Of a stretch of 10,559 nt of DNA, positions 1-7,153 are shown in pieces; the stretch's first letter is position 1, and each line of letters opens with the position of its first letter. This DNA is from an uncultured Phycisphaerae bacterium. GTDB taxonomy: Bacteria > Planctomycetota > Phycisphaerae > Phycisphaerales > SM1A02. Location of the stretch: the NCBI GenBank assembly GCA_937899935.1, contig CALCOW010000067.1, positions 1-10,559 of the forward strand, read 5' to 3'. Both the position numbers and the translations under genes were made by a program. The notes under the pieces are model-generated. The model did no database searches, was not told the DNA's origin, and was given only the letters and a program-made list of their open reading frames with translations.

Positions 1-56
1 TTTAGCTATTCCATCAAAACACTATATCGGTAATAGCTCACAGATCAATAAATAGT

Positions 57-668
57 TTATCCATATTTACGTTCTGCCAAAAAGAGCTTGGCTCTTGCAG
101 TTATATCATCGGGAACAACTTCTTTCGGCACATCAAGTTCAATTGTTTCTTCTGACACCTTGTTACGGTACTCATCCAACGAACGAACCGCCATCGACGT
201 ATCAGGATAAGCAGGGAAGGCGACAATGCTAACTTCTCTTAGCTCAACATCATGTAAGGTCCTAACGTCAATGCCATCTTGATCTGTTGCCCAAGAATCA
301 TGGTTGACTACAAAACCAAAAGAAGCAGCGTCCAGGTCGCCTCTTTTTAGCAACTCAACAACGTCCAACCCTACTGATGTTTCTGGTGGAGTTATAGTCA
401 CCCTCAAGCCGTGGTTATCTGTAGTGAGATTGAGGGTGCCATTAGACTCTCTTCCGATAATCTTAGAGGAATCGTGGTCAACGAGTGCCCGTATGTCAGA
501 TTCTCGTGCAAGAGTCTCATTGAAAGCATCTCTATGCACCACCTCAACAAAACCACCCAGATCTACAGATCTACTATTGAATACTGACGCATAACCTATG
601 ATCTGGGGCACCCCAGATGAATCGTCAAACCTTACTTCTTGGATTGCTCTTTTTTCAACTGAACTCAT
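57..668 (-). CDS. HK97-type prohead maturation protease
   Basis: This 203-residue protein is the capsid maturation protease. In this family it assembles inside the prohead, cleaves the scaffold or delta domain of the major capsid protein, and then digests itself. The family signature is visible: an early Gly-Tyr-Ala-Ser-Val-Phe strand (25-30), the catalytic His in VDHD (H65), the catalytic Ser in AASFGF (S116), and the conserved ELREVSIVAFPAYPDT block (142-156), whose acidic residues E142 or E145 are candidates for the third catalytic residue. The last 40 residues are charged and poorly conserved, as is usual. The ATG overlaps the portal stop in an ATGA and is preceded by AAGGAG seven bases upstream, which fixes the start. 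The major capsid gene would be expected next, beyond position 1. Size and position are normal for the family. Confidence 0.95.
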   Translation of the reverse strand: MSSVEKRAIQEVRFDDSSGVPQIIGYASVFNSRSVDLGGFVEVVHRDAFNETLARESDIRALVDHDSSKIIGRESNGTLNLTTDNHGLRVTITPPETSVGLDVVELLKRGDLDAASFGFVVNHDSWATDQDGIDVRTLHDVELREVSIVAFPAYPDTSMAVRSLDEYRNKVSEETIELDVPKEVVPDDITARAKLFLAERKYG

Positions 669-2350
669 ACAAGTTCTCCTTTATTGTTTCTTAGAATAAT
701 GACTGCAAGCTCCCTCTCAACCAATTCATCTACACCAGTAGCCTGTAGTTCTTTCGACAATTCACGCAGTAAACAAACGGCATCCTCAACACTTTCGGAA
801 GATGATACCACTGAGGCTATCGACTGTTGGTATTCCTCTGCAATCCTTCTAGCAGTACCATCGGCAGCGCCATCGATTGAGTCTATTGGCACCCCACACG
901 CACATGACGATTCATATAGTGGCTTCAGCATAGAGGCCACCACTCCCCTATGCTGATCTTGGAAGTCCTTAGTGAGCCACTTCAAGAAGTGTTCTATATT
1001 TGGATTGTCTACATCCAAATACTTAGTCACTGATCTATTCAATGCTGAAACTTCCCTCTGAATTATTCTTGATGCAACGCCCTTCATCATCGGTTCTAGA
1101 ATTGACTTCATGTCAAAGTCTTTCCTTTTAGTGCTGGTAGGATCTCCCACCTTCTTGTTTGGATTGACTTCTTGGTCGGATCCCAACGGGACCATATTCA
1201 AAGGCGTGAGATATTCGTCCCCACCATCAATAGGTGTCATATCTTCCAACGACCTAATATCATTGGGTGATAACCACCCATTGCTTCTACCTATAGAATA
1301 AGCGTTATACCTAGTAGATGTATCGCCTCTCAATAAAGCATCAACCTTGAACTTGCAGAATAAGTTAGGGTCATTTTGCAGCAACGATTTATCTAATTGT
1401 TGCTCCCATAAGATCAGCCAAGGCCTGATACAATAGGTCACATACTCAATTGAGCTTTGCTCAATACTTCCATAAGAAGCACCTGCTGCCAGTTCACCAA
1501 GCATGTGAACTGGCACCATAAAGATCCTTGCAATATCTTGGACAGAGAATCTTCTTGATTCTATCCATTGTGATTGCTCTGGCGGCAAGCTGATAGGTTG
1601 AAACTTCAAACCTTCTTCTAGTATGGCAAACTTATTTCCCTGCTTCACACCTTTATGCATTGATGACCATGACCGCTTTAGATTGGCAGCGGCATCATCA
1701 GATAGCCTTCCAGGAGAAGTGAGTATGCCGCTAGGTATAGCTGAGTTATTGAACCAACTAGCCGCATATTCTCGCTCACCCAAGGCAAGGCCTAATGAGC
1801 CTTTGAGCATGTGAATTGGCGAGTATCCAATAATACCATCAGATCCCAATCCTCTGATATGCAATATCTCGGATGAGCTTAAGATCTTCTTGTTATCGAA
1901 CTCATACCAAATGCTATTGTTTTCTTTCTTGACCTTGATGTTGTCTGGATGAACAGGCCACAGAGCAATAATCTTGCCGCTATTACTTCTTTGTATCTGC
2001 ATATAAGCGTTACCCCTAGTCAAGAGGTGTGCTTGCATTGTTTGCCTTAGTTGAAATGCAGTCTGTTCGCTATTAGGAGAATCATGCAAGATCGTATACA
2101 AAGGGTTGTCTGTTGCGATTACCTTTGAATCATTCACCCTTTTGTATATGTGCAAAGGTAAACTTGCGATAGTATCTGAGATCAATCGAACAGCACACCA
2201 CCAAGCAGGCAGACTGTATGTGCTAGTCACGTTGACGTTGACGCCAGAACTACTTCTACCCGACATGGAATCTATCCATTGTTGGGTAGGATTAGTTAGG
2301 CTCTCTCTTTCTTCGACTTGCTTAGATCTTCTGAATGGGTTGAGCCTCAT
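665..2350 (-). CDS. HK97-family portal protein
   Basis: This 561-residue protein is the portal, the dodecameric ring at one capsid vertex through which DNA is packaged and to which the tail joins. Family marks are the WWCAVRLISDTIASLPLHIYK segment near residues 50-70, the TRGNAYMQI strand (111-119), the IIGYSPI loop (173-179), the GASYGSIEQ segment (290-298), and the clear RGDTSTRYNAYSIGRSNGWLS...EDMTPIDGGDEYLTPLNM block at about 341-386. Most HK97-like portals end soon after that block. Here about 160 further residues follow (roughly 400-561). They are predominantly helical and charged, and include a Cys-Ala-Cys (483-485). The ATG overlaps the TerL stop as ATGA with no good ribosome site, so translational coupling to TerL is likely. 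Identity is secure; the role of the C-terminal extension is unknown. Confidence 0.96.
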   Translation of the reverse strand: MRLNPFRRSKQVEERESLTNPTQQWIDSMSGRSSSGVNVNVTSTYSLPAWWCAVRLISDTIASLPLHIYKRVNDSKVIATDNPLYTILHDSPNSEQTAFQLRQTMQAHLLTRGNAYMQIQRSNSGKIIALWPVHPDNIKVKKENNSIWYEFDNKKILSSSEILHIRGLGSDGIIGYSPIHMLKGSLGLALGEREYAASWFNNSAIPSGILTSPGRLSDDAAANLKRSWSSMHKGVKQGNKFAILEEGLKFQPISLPPEQSQWIESRRFSVQDIARIFMVPVHMLGELAAGASYGSIEQSSIEYVTYCIRPWLILWEQQLDKSLLQNDPNLFCKFKVDALLRGDTSTRYNAYSIGRSNGWLSPNDIRSLEDMTPIDGGDEYLTPLNMVPLGSDQEVNPNKKVGDPTSTKRKDFDMKSILEPMMKGVASRIIQREVSALNRSVTKYLDVDNPNIEHFLKWLTKDFQDQHRGVVASMLKPLYESSCACGVPIDSIDGAADGTARRIAEEYQQSIASVVSSSESVEDAVCLLRELSKELQATGVDELVERELAVIILRNNKGELV

Positions 2351-3993
2351 AGTGAGATAATTCCTCTACTGTCATAAATGCTTTGTTGATTATCTTGTCT
2401 TTGCACTAATGCTCGTCCCATAGCCATAATAAGTGCCACAACACAGTCGATCTTTTCAGTGCTTTTCTTCTTGCTTGGCCTAACGTCTTCGCCCATTGAA
2501 CTTGTTTCAACCTGGACATTGGAAGCGCACCATCTCAATACTGGATGGTTACCATGTCTAATCTTCCCATTTGTGATTAGACTTTCTAGTGCCTTTGTTG
2601 GCCCAGTCATCGATCTAAATGACTGGGGAAAAGAAACAACTGTATGTCCTTCCTCTGAAAGTTGAGTAGATATCTGTGTGGCATTCCATCTATCTATTGC
2701 TATTTCTTCTATCTTATATAACTCTGCTAATTCATTAAACTTTTCTCTTACCCTGTCATAATCAACCACTTCACCAGGAGTTAGTTCAATATGACCTTCT
2801 TTTGCCCATTGCAGATATGGAACACGATCTTTCTTTTCCCTAACTGTTGCGTTGTCCTCTGGTACAAACGGGTAAGTCAAAACATCATAGGTGCCATCTT
2901 CATAGTCTGGAAAGACAAGCACGAGCGCGGTCAAGTCCCTAGTGCTTGATAGATCTAATCCCGCATAACAACTGCGACCCAAAAGATAATCTGGGTCTGG
3001 TTCCTCATTGTTCAGGTCAAAGCTTGCCATCTTTAGCCATCTTGATTCTTGTTGTGTCCATTGGCACAACATCAATCTTTTGAATGTGTTCTCATAGGAT
3101 GGCTGCTGCTTTGCCTTTTCACATTCATCTTTCATATATTGCATGGGTACGGTAATACCAAGGTTGGGCTGTACCCTTTTCCAAACTTCTTCCGACGTCC
3201 AATCTTCTTCATCTTCCAAGCCATAAAGAACAGGCAAGAAGGAATGATCTTTGATTACATTGTCCCTAACCTTCTCTGCATGGGTGTGCATCTGGTAGCA
3301 GATACTGTTGCGGTCATATCCAGCAGTGGTCAAGCTTATAAATAAAGGTTGCTTATGAGGACCAGAGCCAGTAGTCATATTTCTATATAGTTCGCCATTC
3401 GGTTGTGTATGCAACTCATCGAAGATTACACATGAAGGCATTCTTCCGTGAGCAGAGTTGGCATCACTACTCATAACTTGATACTTGTTTCTCTTGGCAG
3501 AATATACAATTGACTTCTGATAAACAGCCGTGGCTTTTCTCAGAACAGCACTGCTGTTTATCATATCTTTAGCCATCTGAAAGACTATGCTTGCTTGCTC
3601 TCTATCCGAAGCACAAGAGTAAACCTCTAAGCCTTCACCCTCGTCATATAACAAACTGTATAAAGCAATGCCGGCAGACAGTGAGCTTTTCCCTTGTTTC
3701 CTTGGGCATTCAATATAGACCCAACGATACCTTCTGCTTCCATCTTCTCGGCACCAACCGAAGATTGATCCAATTATCGCTTGTTGCCAAGGCTCCAAAA
3801 CGAAAGGCTGGCCATTGAACTTGCCTTTACTGTGCTTGAGCATGGTGGGGAAAAAGTCAATGGCTTTAGCAGCTAGTTCACAATCAAAGTAGTCGCCCTC
3901 ATCAGCTGTGGCTACGGCATCATATCCAGGCAGCAACTCACTAAGCGAGCTTGAGTTGATATCTAGGGTCTGTTGTTGATTCGTCTTGATCAT
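2347..3993 (-). CDS. terL: Terminase large subunit (packaging ATPase/nuclease)
   Basis: This 548-residue motor protein translocates phage DNA into the prohead and cuts the concatemer. The N-terminal ATPase has a Walker A variant ECPRKQGKSS (95-104), a Walker B CVIFDE (188-193) and a coupling motif near SLTTAG (220-225). The C-terminal RNase H-like nuclease shows the three expected acids: D346 in AGLDLSS, D434 in IAIDRW and D516 in EKIDCV. Length and motif order fit the Terminase_1/HK97-like group. The first ATG lies 53 bases inside the TerS gene and has no recognisable Shine-Dalgarno site. The next ATG is at codon 51, within conserved sequence, and the only nearer alternative is a weak TTG at codon 20, so the upstream ATG is preferred and coupling to TerS is inferred. 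The stop overlaps the portal start as ATGA. Confidence 0.97.
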   Translation of the reverse strand: MIKTNQQQTLDINSSSLSELLPGYDAVATADEGDYFDCELAAKAIDFFPTMLKHSKGKFNGQPFVLEPWQQAIIGSIFGWCREDGSRRYRWVYIECPRKQGKSSLSAGIALYSLLYDEGEGLEVYSCASDREQASIVFQMAKDMINSSAVLRKATAVYQKSIVYSAKRNKYQVMSSDANSAHGRMPSCVIFDELHTQPNGELYRNMTTGSGPHKQPLFISLTTAGYDRNSICYQMHTHAEKVRDNVIKDHSFLPVLYGLEDEEDWTSEEVWKRVQPNLGITVPMQYMKDECEKAKQQPSYENTFKRLMLCQWTQQESRWLKMASFDLNNEEPDPDYLLGRSCYAGLDLSSTRDLTALVLVFPDYEDGTYDVLTYPFVPEDNATVREKKDRVPYLQWAKEGHIELTPGEVVDYDRVREKFNELAELYKIEEIAIDRWNATQISTQLSEEGHTVVSFPQSFRSMTGPTKALESLITNGKIRHGNHPVLRWCASNVQVETSSMGEDVRPSKKKSTEKIDCVVALIMAMGRALVQRQDNQQSIYDSRGIISL

Positions 3994-4432
3994 TTTGTGT
4001 CGCTATTTCAATCCTAGTCCTAGATGCTGGTGTTAGGCCAAACTCCCTGAGTAGTCTTAGTAGATCCGCATGGGCATTCTTAGCTATAGATACATAAGGA
4101 TTTTGCTGTAGGTACTTTAAAGATCCATCTGGATTAGTTATCGGAAACACCTCACCTCTTTTGGCAACTTGAAGTTTTGCATTCTTCCATTCGGCAAACG
4201 ATTCGCATAACAAAGACAAGGCATGCCCGTCGCAGGTAGATAAAACACCTAGTTTTTCTAGCTCTGGAATCAGCACTTTCCAGGCTTGTTTAGCCTTGGG
4301 ATCCAACCATGACGGGCATCTGGGCCGACCACTTTTGGCATTTACACACTTCTTTGATTCGGCTACACCTCTCCATGAGCCCCTGTCGAGCTTGATAGAT
4401 GTAGGTGTTGGAGTAGGTCCTCTTCTACCCAT
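3941..4432 (-). CDS. terS: Terminase small subunit, P27 family
   Basis: This 163-residue protein is the DNA-recognition subunit that loads TerL on the phage genome. It matches the P27-type pattern: a basic GRRGPTPTP N-terminus, GRPRCPSWLDPKAKQAW (35-51), a helical segment containing LEKLGVLSTCDGHAL (58-72), then the closing LLREFGLTPASRTRI (127-141). The tail after it is acidic and hydrophilic. The ATG is set by an AGGAGGT ribosome site five bases upstream, lying inside the end of the glycosyltransferase gene. The two genes share eight bases (ATGGGTAG). Its 3' end runs 53 bases into terL, more overlap than the 4-13 bases seen at most other junctions here. The DNA site it recognises is not identifiable in this window. 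Confidence 0.93.
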   Translation of the reverse strand: MGRRGPTPTPTSIKLDRGSWRGVAESKKCVNAKSGRPRCPSWLDPKAKQAWKVLIPELEKLGVLSTCDGHALSLLCESFAEWKNAKLQVAKRGEVFPITNPDGSLKYLQQNPYVSIAKNAHADLLRLLREFGLTPASRTRIEIATQNDQDESTTDPRYQLKLA

Positions 4433-5375
4433 TCTGAACCTCCTGCACCTTGCTTTTATCTTTTACCTTGACCATTCCATATTCATTGATGATATTGGAA
4501 TAATCCTTTTCAGTGCCTTTCACGAGCTTATTCTTCTTGAATGGATTGTAGTTGACATGGTGATGCACTCGGCCGAATCGCCATGTGACTTTAGCTACAT
4601 CAGGATGGGCTCTAGCAACCATTCGGCTTTTATCAATAGTTCCCGTAGAAGAATATACTTGGCCTTCTGTCGGCTTACAGTCAGCATGATACAACTCTTG
4701 AGTGTTTCCTCCAGGCAGCATTTGAGTGGCCATTTTTTCCTGAAGAAAGGCATTGAATTGTACCGTGCACCATCCAGCCTTAAGCATATCCAATGAAAGT
4801 ATCACGTCTTCGTTGTACCTACCACGCCATCTGAATGGCACATCGTTCCTTATGAGATTGCAGCTATACAACTTTGTATTCAGAATGAATGGCTTCAAAG
4901 CATTCTTTCCGAAGGCAAAGAATGAATAATTAGGCCCCGCCATAGATATGTTTTTATATCTAAGAACAAAGTCCTCCATACACTTGAAAACAACACCACT
5001 GTCGACTGGATTCCTAAACCCATCATTCAGTCTTCTAAACCGCCTGATATTGTCATCCATTATCCAATGCCACTTGAAGCCTTCGGATATGGAATGCTCC
5101 CAAGCGCAATTTCTTGCTGGCCCAGATCCCGTACTTTTAGATAATCCGTGCTCGTCAAGAAGTTCGTAATCTTCTTTGAATGAGTAATCTAGCTTGATAA
5201 GTCTTGCCATCAAACCAAATGAATCAACTGCTTTTTTGTAAGAGTCATATTCTTGTTCCTCAACAATAATGTTGTGAGGAACATTCATTTTTGTAAGTCT
5301 TTTAGATGTAACCATGAATTCATATCTACCCTTACTGGGAATATAGATAGGAAATTGCTTGCTCACATCCAACAT
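4425..5375 (-). CDS. TET-associated-type DNA glycosyltransferase (TAGT-like)
   Basis: This 316-residue protein matches the phage TET-associated glycosyltransferase pattern (GT-A-like, related to the glycosyltransferase region of GREB1). Relatives transfer sugars to 5-hydroxymethylcytosine that a phage TET/JBP dioxygenase has made in DNA. Visible motifs in order: PIYIPSKGR (9-17), the nucleotide-sugar binding start; IVVEEQEYDSY-like IIVEEQEYDSY (36-46); GSGPARNCAW (83-92); WHWIMDDNI (102-110), whose DDN is the expected metal and sugar-nucleotide site; WRGRYNEDVILSLDML (183-198), with the acidic E189-D190; and a His cluster HHH (271-273). Family assignment is by motif recall, not a search. The start follows AGGAGT at ideal spacing, two bases after the ParB-like stop, and the gene runs into terS. 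No dioxygenase, hydroxymethylase or cytosine methyltransferase is in the window, so the accepted base is not known. Confidence 0.85.
   Translation of the reverse strand: MLDVSKQFPIYIPSKGRYEFMVTSKRLTKMNVPHNIIVEEQEYDSYKKAVDSFGLMARLIKLDYSFKEDYELLDEHGLSKSTGSGPARNCAWEHSISEGFKWHWIMDDNIRRFRRLNDGFRNPVDSGVVFKCMEDFVLRYKNISMAGPNYSFFAFGKNALKPFILNTKLYSCNLIRNDVPFRWRGRYNEDVILSLDMLKAGWCTVQFNAFLQEKMATQMLPGGNTQELYHADCKPTEGQVYSSTGTIDKSRMVARAHPDVAKVTWRFGRVHHHVNYNPFKKNKLVKGTEKDYSNIINEYGMVKVKDKSKVQEVQNG
4438..4444 (-). promoter_or_regulatory. Strong Shine-Dalgarno site of terS
   Basis: AGGAGGT on the minus strand sits five bases before the terS ATG, inside the last codons of the glycosyltransferase gene. It is the best ribosome site in the window. 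It fixes the terS start and suggests a high translation rate for the packaging genes independent of the upstream gene. Confidence 0.85.
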
Positions 5376-5377
5376 AA

Positions 5378-6004
5378 TTACTCCTGATGCTGATATCTAA
5401 CAGAAGATAAGTCTTGTGTCTTCTTTTCGGGCCACCATATTGACTTTGTTTTGTCCGTATACTCTTGTCCTAGAAGTTCAAAAAAAGTACCAACCGATTC
5501 ATCGTCATCAAAGTTTACTACTATCTTTCGTTTTGCTCCCTCGTTGCCAATAAACTCTGGCATATCGACCCATTCTTTGGATGGATCGACCGGTTCTCCA
5601 TTCGTAAGTGCCAACAGTTGGTCCAATTCACTTTCAGTAAAGCCTGTGGAGAAGAACAAATCTATATCATTGCTATGAAGCTCATCTAACATCTCTTGAA
5701 GCTGAAGAGAATCCCAGAATGACGTATCAGTCGTTTTGTTATCAGCAATAGCATAGGCTTTGATTTCATTCTTTTTTAGCTGCGACTTTACCGCTGATAT
5801 TTCTTTCCATCCAAGCTCACGGGCAGCCTGAACTGTTCCATTGCCGGCAACTACAATCCCATCATCAGAAATAACTATCGGCTTCTGTTGGCCGAATTTG
5901 GCCAAAGAAGCTTTAATGGCTTCTATATTCTTCTGATTGTGTGACCTTGCATTCTTACTATCTAACGTCAATTCATCAATTGTGATCATGTGTGTCTTCA
6001 TCAT
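5378..6004 (-). CDS. ParB/Srx-fold protein with extra C-terminal domain
   Basis: This 208-residue protein has an N-terminal ParB/sulfiredoxin-type domain: NARSHNQKNIEAIKASLAKFG (18-38), QQKPIVI (39-45), then the phosphate-binding-like AGNGTVQAARELGW (53-66). In phages this fold occurs as DNA-binding, nuclease-like or NTP-using domains, often fused to a DNA adenine methyltransferase. Here no methyltransferase follows. A helical middle (80-135) leads to a distinct C-terminal module of about 60 residues starting WVDMPEF (145-151), containing KRKIVVNFDDDES (158-170) and ending TKSIWWPEKK (186-195). I recall this pattern as recurrent in phage proteins but know of no function. The start is an ATG pair after a G-rich ribosome site (AGGGGTGGGGG). 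Being next to the glycosyltransferase and terminase suggests a role in DNA modification or packaging; that is inference, as is any nuclease activity. Confidence 0.85.
   Translation of the reverse strand: MMKTHMITIDELTLDSKNARSHNQKNIEAIKASLAKFGQQKPIVISDDGIVVAGNGTVQAARELGWKEISAVKSQLKKNEIKAYAIADNKTTDTSFWDSLQLQEMLDELHSNDIDLFFSTGFTESELDQLLALTNGEPVDPSKEWVDMPEFIGNEGAKRKIVVNFDDDESVGTFFELLGQEYTDKTKSIWWPEKKTQDLSSVRYQHQE
5380..5385 (-). promoter_or_regulatory. Shine-Dalgarno site of the glycosyltransferase gene
   Basis: AGGAGT on the minus strand, four bases from the ATG and overlapping the stop region of the ParB-like gene. It supports the chosen start and indicates tight co-translation of the ParB-like protein and the glycosyltransferase. 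Confidence 0.8.
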
Positions 6005-6112
6005 TGACCCCCACCCCTATAAACCCGGGAAGATACACAAAGAGGTTCCCCCCTTCGATCCCTACTAATCTGATTAGAAACTGTGGTACCCCCTACCCCC
6101 TGATCGTCGTTT
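6005..6112 (-). promoter_or_regulatory. G-run-rich structured spacer before the ParB-like gene
   Basis: This is the only sizeable internal gap in an otherwise overlapping gene run. The minus strand carries seven G runs of three to six bases (complements of C runs at 6008-6012, 6014-6017, 6024-6026, 6048-6053, 6060-6062, 6089-6093 and 6096-6100). There is a near-perfect palindrome at 6065-6077 (CTAATC-T-GATTAG). A 7-base inverted repeat TAGAAAC/GTTTCTA at 6075-6081 and 6109-6115 has its outer arm covering the HNH-kinase stop codon. The last G runs double as the ParB-like ribosome site. Folded RNA or a G-quadruplex could therefore control translation, and the palindrome could be a protein site. 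No convincing promoter hexamers were found. Structure is seen; function is inferred. Confidence 0.5.
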
Positions 6113-6880
6113 CTAGCCCAATAACCGTGGTTGAGCGTACCAAAGACCAATGAGCCTGTGGTGCTCTTTCTTTGTTTTGTCATCACGAACGCTTTCTGTA
6201 AGTCTTTGATATGCCTCATCTTGTGTTGCTTTCATTAGTATAACTTCACCATCTATTTCCTCTGCAATCTTCTGTGCGGATTCTTTCATGCACACTATAA
6301 AGTACACATCCGCATCAATGTGGTTTTCTTTCAAGTAGTTGCAGATGCTGTTCCTCAAATGACTAATAACAGAGGCGTCTTCGCGCCTCCAGTCATGGTT
6401 ATTCCTACCGAGGACAACAGAAGCTATTTCATCCCAATCAAATACCAGATCACCTGGATTTCTTCGCTCATTGACCCATGTGCTTTTACCAGAGCATGGG
6501 GACCCGCAAACAACATATTTCTTTCCTGCTGGCTTCCACCCCCTCTTGCATTCCTTAGCAGTCTTCTTACTGTGGCAAGACCTACAAAGCCCTTGAAGGT
6601 TATCGTATTCATCCCTTCCGCCTTTGGCTTTAGGGACGATATGATCGACATCTGTAGCTGGATTATCACACCCTAATGACTGGCACATTGGGTCAGCCGC
6701 CAAGATCATCCGCCTTAACTTACGCCAGTTTGAACCGTAACCTCGAGCCGTTGAAGAGGCCCTTGGCTCTTTCTTTCTTGATGCTTTTGCTTTTGCCTTC
6801 TTACATGCATCGCACAATCCAGACCTAACTAACTCTGGACAAGATGTATTTGCACAAGGTTGCTTGATTGCTGAAGGCAT
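6113..6880 (-). CDS. HNH endonuclease fused to a P-loop kinase
   Basis: This 255-residue protein has three parts. An N-terminal zinc-ribbon-like element has C9, C14, C23 and C26. After a basic linker comes an HNH nuclease domain (about 46-112) with zinc ligands C66, C71, C99, C102 and the catalytic signature DVDHIVPKAKGG...N94...H103. A P-loop domain (about 120-250) follows, with Walker A GSPCSGKST (126-134), the substrate-site-like VFDWDEI (146-152), and a C-terminal Arg-rich lid around R226 and R232 ending in GLWY. The kinase half resembles the AAA_33/polynucleotide-kinase group. I recall similar HNH plus ATPase proteins beside phage terminases, where HNH proteins can assist terminase cutting, but the kinase substrate is unknown. 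Start: ATG directly abutting the preceding TAA. The stop lies in the arm of an inverted repeat. Cleavage and end-phosphorylation of DNA is a reasonable but unproven reading. Confidence 0.88.
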   Translation of the reverse strand: MPSAIKQPCANTSCPELVRSGLCDACKKAKAKASRKKEPRASSTARGYGSNWRKLRRMILAADPMCQSLGCDNPATDVDHIVPKAKGGRDEYDNLQGLCRSCHSKKTAKECKRGWKPAGKKYVVCGSPCSGKSTWVNERRNPGDLVFDWDEIASVVLGRNNHDWRREDASVISHLRNSICNYLKENHIDADVYFIVCMKESAQKIAEEIDGEVILMKATQDEAYQRLTESVRDDKTKKEHHRLIGLWYAQPRLLG

Positions 6881-7153
6881 TTAGTTCTCAAAGTGTTTGA
6901 TCTTTTCCAAGCATCCACCACCATATATTGCTATGACGGTATAAGCAGCCCTGGCTGAGTGTTGCCAGGCCTCTCTTATCAATGGGTCTAATTCACAAGC
7001 CGACTTTAATGGTACATCCATAGTGGTCGCAAGATAATCACCAAAAGTCTGATACATGTGGATAGTCATATCATCCAACAATTGACCAGAGGGATCTGGG
7101 ATACGAGCGTTGGAATGATCTAACTTTTTACCGGGTTGTAGTCCTAATATCAT
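6881..7153 (-). CDS. Unrecognised 90-residue phage protein
   Basis: I do not recognise this protein. It is soluble in character, with no signal or membrane segment. It begins with a Pro/Gly-rich stretch (LQPGKKLDHSNARIPDPSG, 5-23) and continues as two or three probable helices (26-60 and 62-78), ending GGGCLEKIKHFEN. There is no Cys/His metal pattern. Its start shares ATGA with the stop of the beta-rich virion protein, and its stop abuts the ATG of the HNH-kinase gene. The tight overlaps on both sides are the main evidence that it is real. The position between a virion protein gene and packaging-associated genes would fit a small head or packaging accessory, but the sequence itself says nothing specific. 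Confidence 0.75.
   Translation of the reverse strand: MILGLQPGKKLDHSNARIPDPSGQLLDDMTIHMYQTFGDYLATTMDVPLKSACELDPLIREAWQHSARAAYTVIAIYGGGCLEKIKHFEN

Noticed and set aside
4..38. Inverted repeat AGCTATT/AATAGCT downstream of the protease gene
   Set aside because: The stem is 7 bp and A/T-rich with a 21-base loop and no T tract; too weak to call a terminator, and the capsid gene is expected to follow in the same transcript.
4296..4796. A long plus-strand frame of 166 codons opposite TerS and the glycosyltransferase
   Set aside because: It lies wholly opposite two confidently identified genes and its product has no recognisable features. All other long plus-strand frames are likewise opposite real genes.
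6041..6080. TTCGATCCC-like stretch suggesting a tRNA T-arm on the plus strand
   Set aside because: The flanking bases do not form a 5-bp T stem, and no acceptor, D-arm or anticodon arm can be assembled around it.
6001..6219. A 72-codon minus-strand frame whose TGA overlaps the ParB-like ATG
   Set aside because: It begins inside the kinase domain in another frame, its second half is translated G-run spacer (Arg/Gly-rich, no fold signal), and the ParB-like start already has its own ribosome site.
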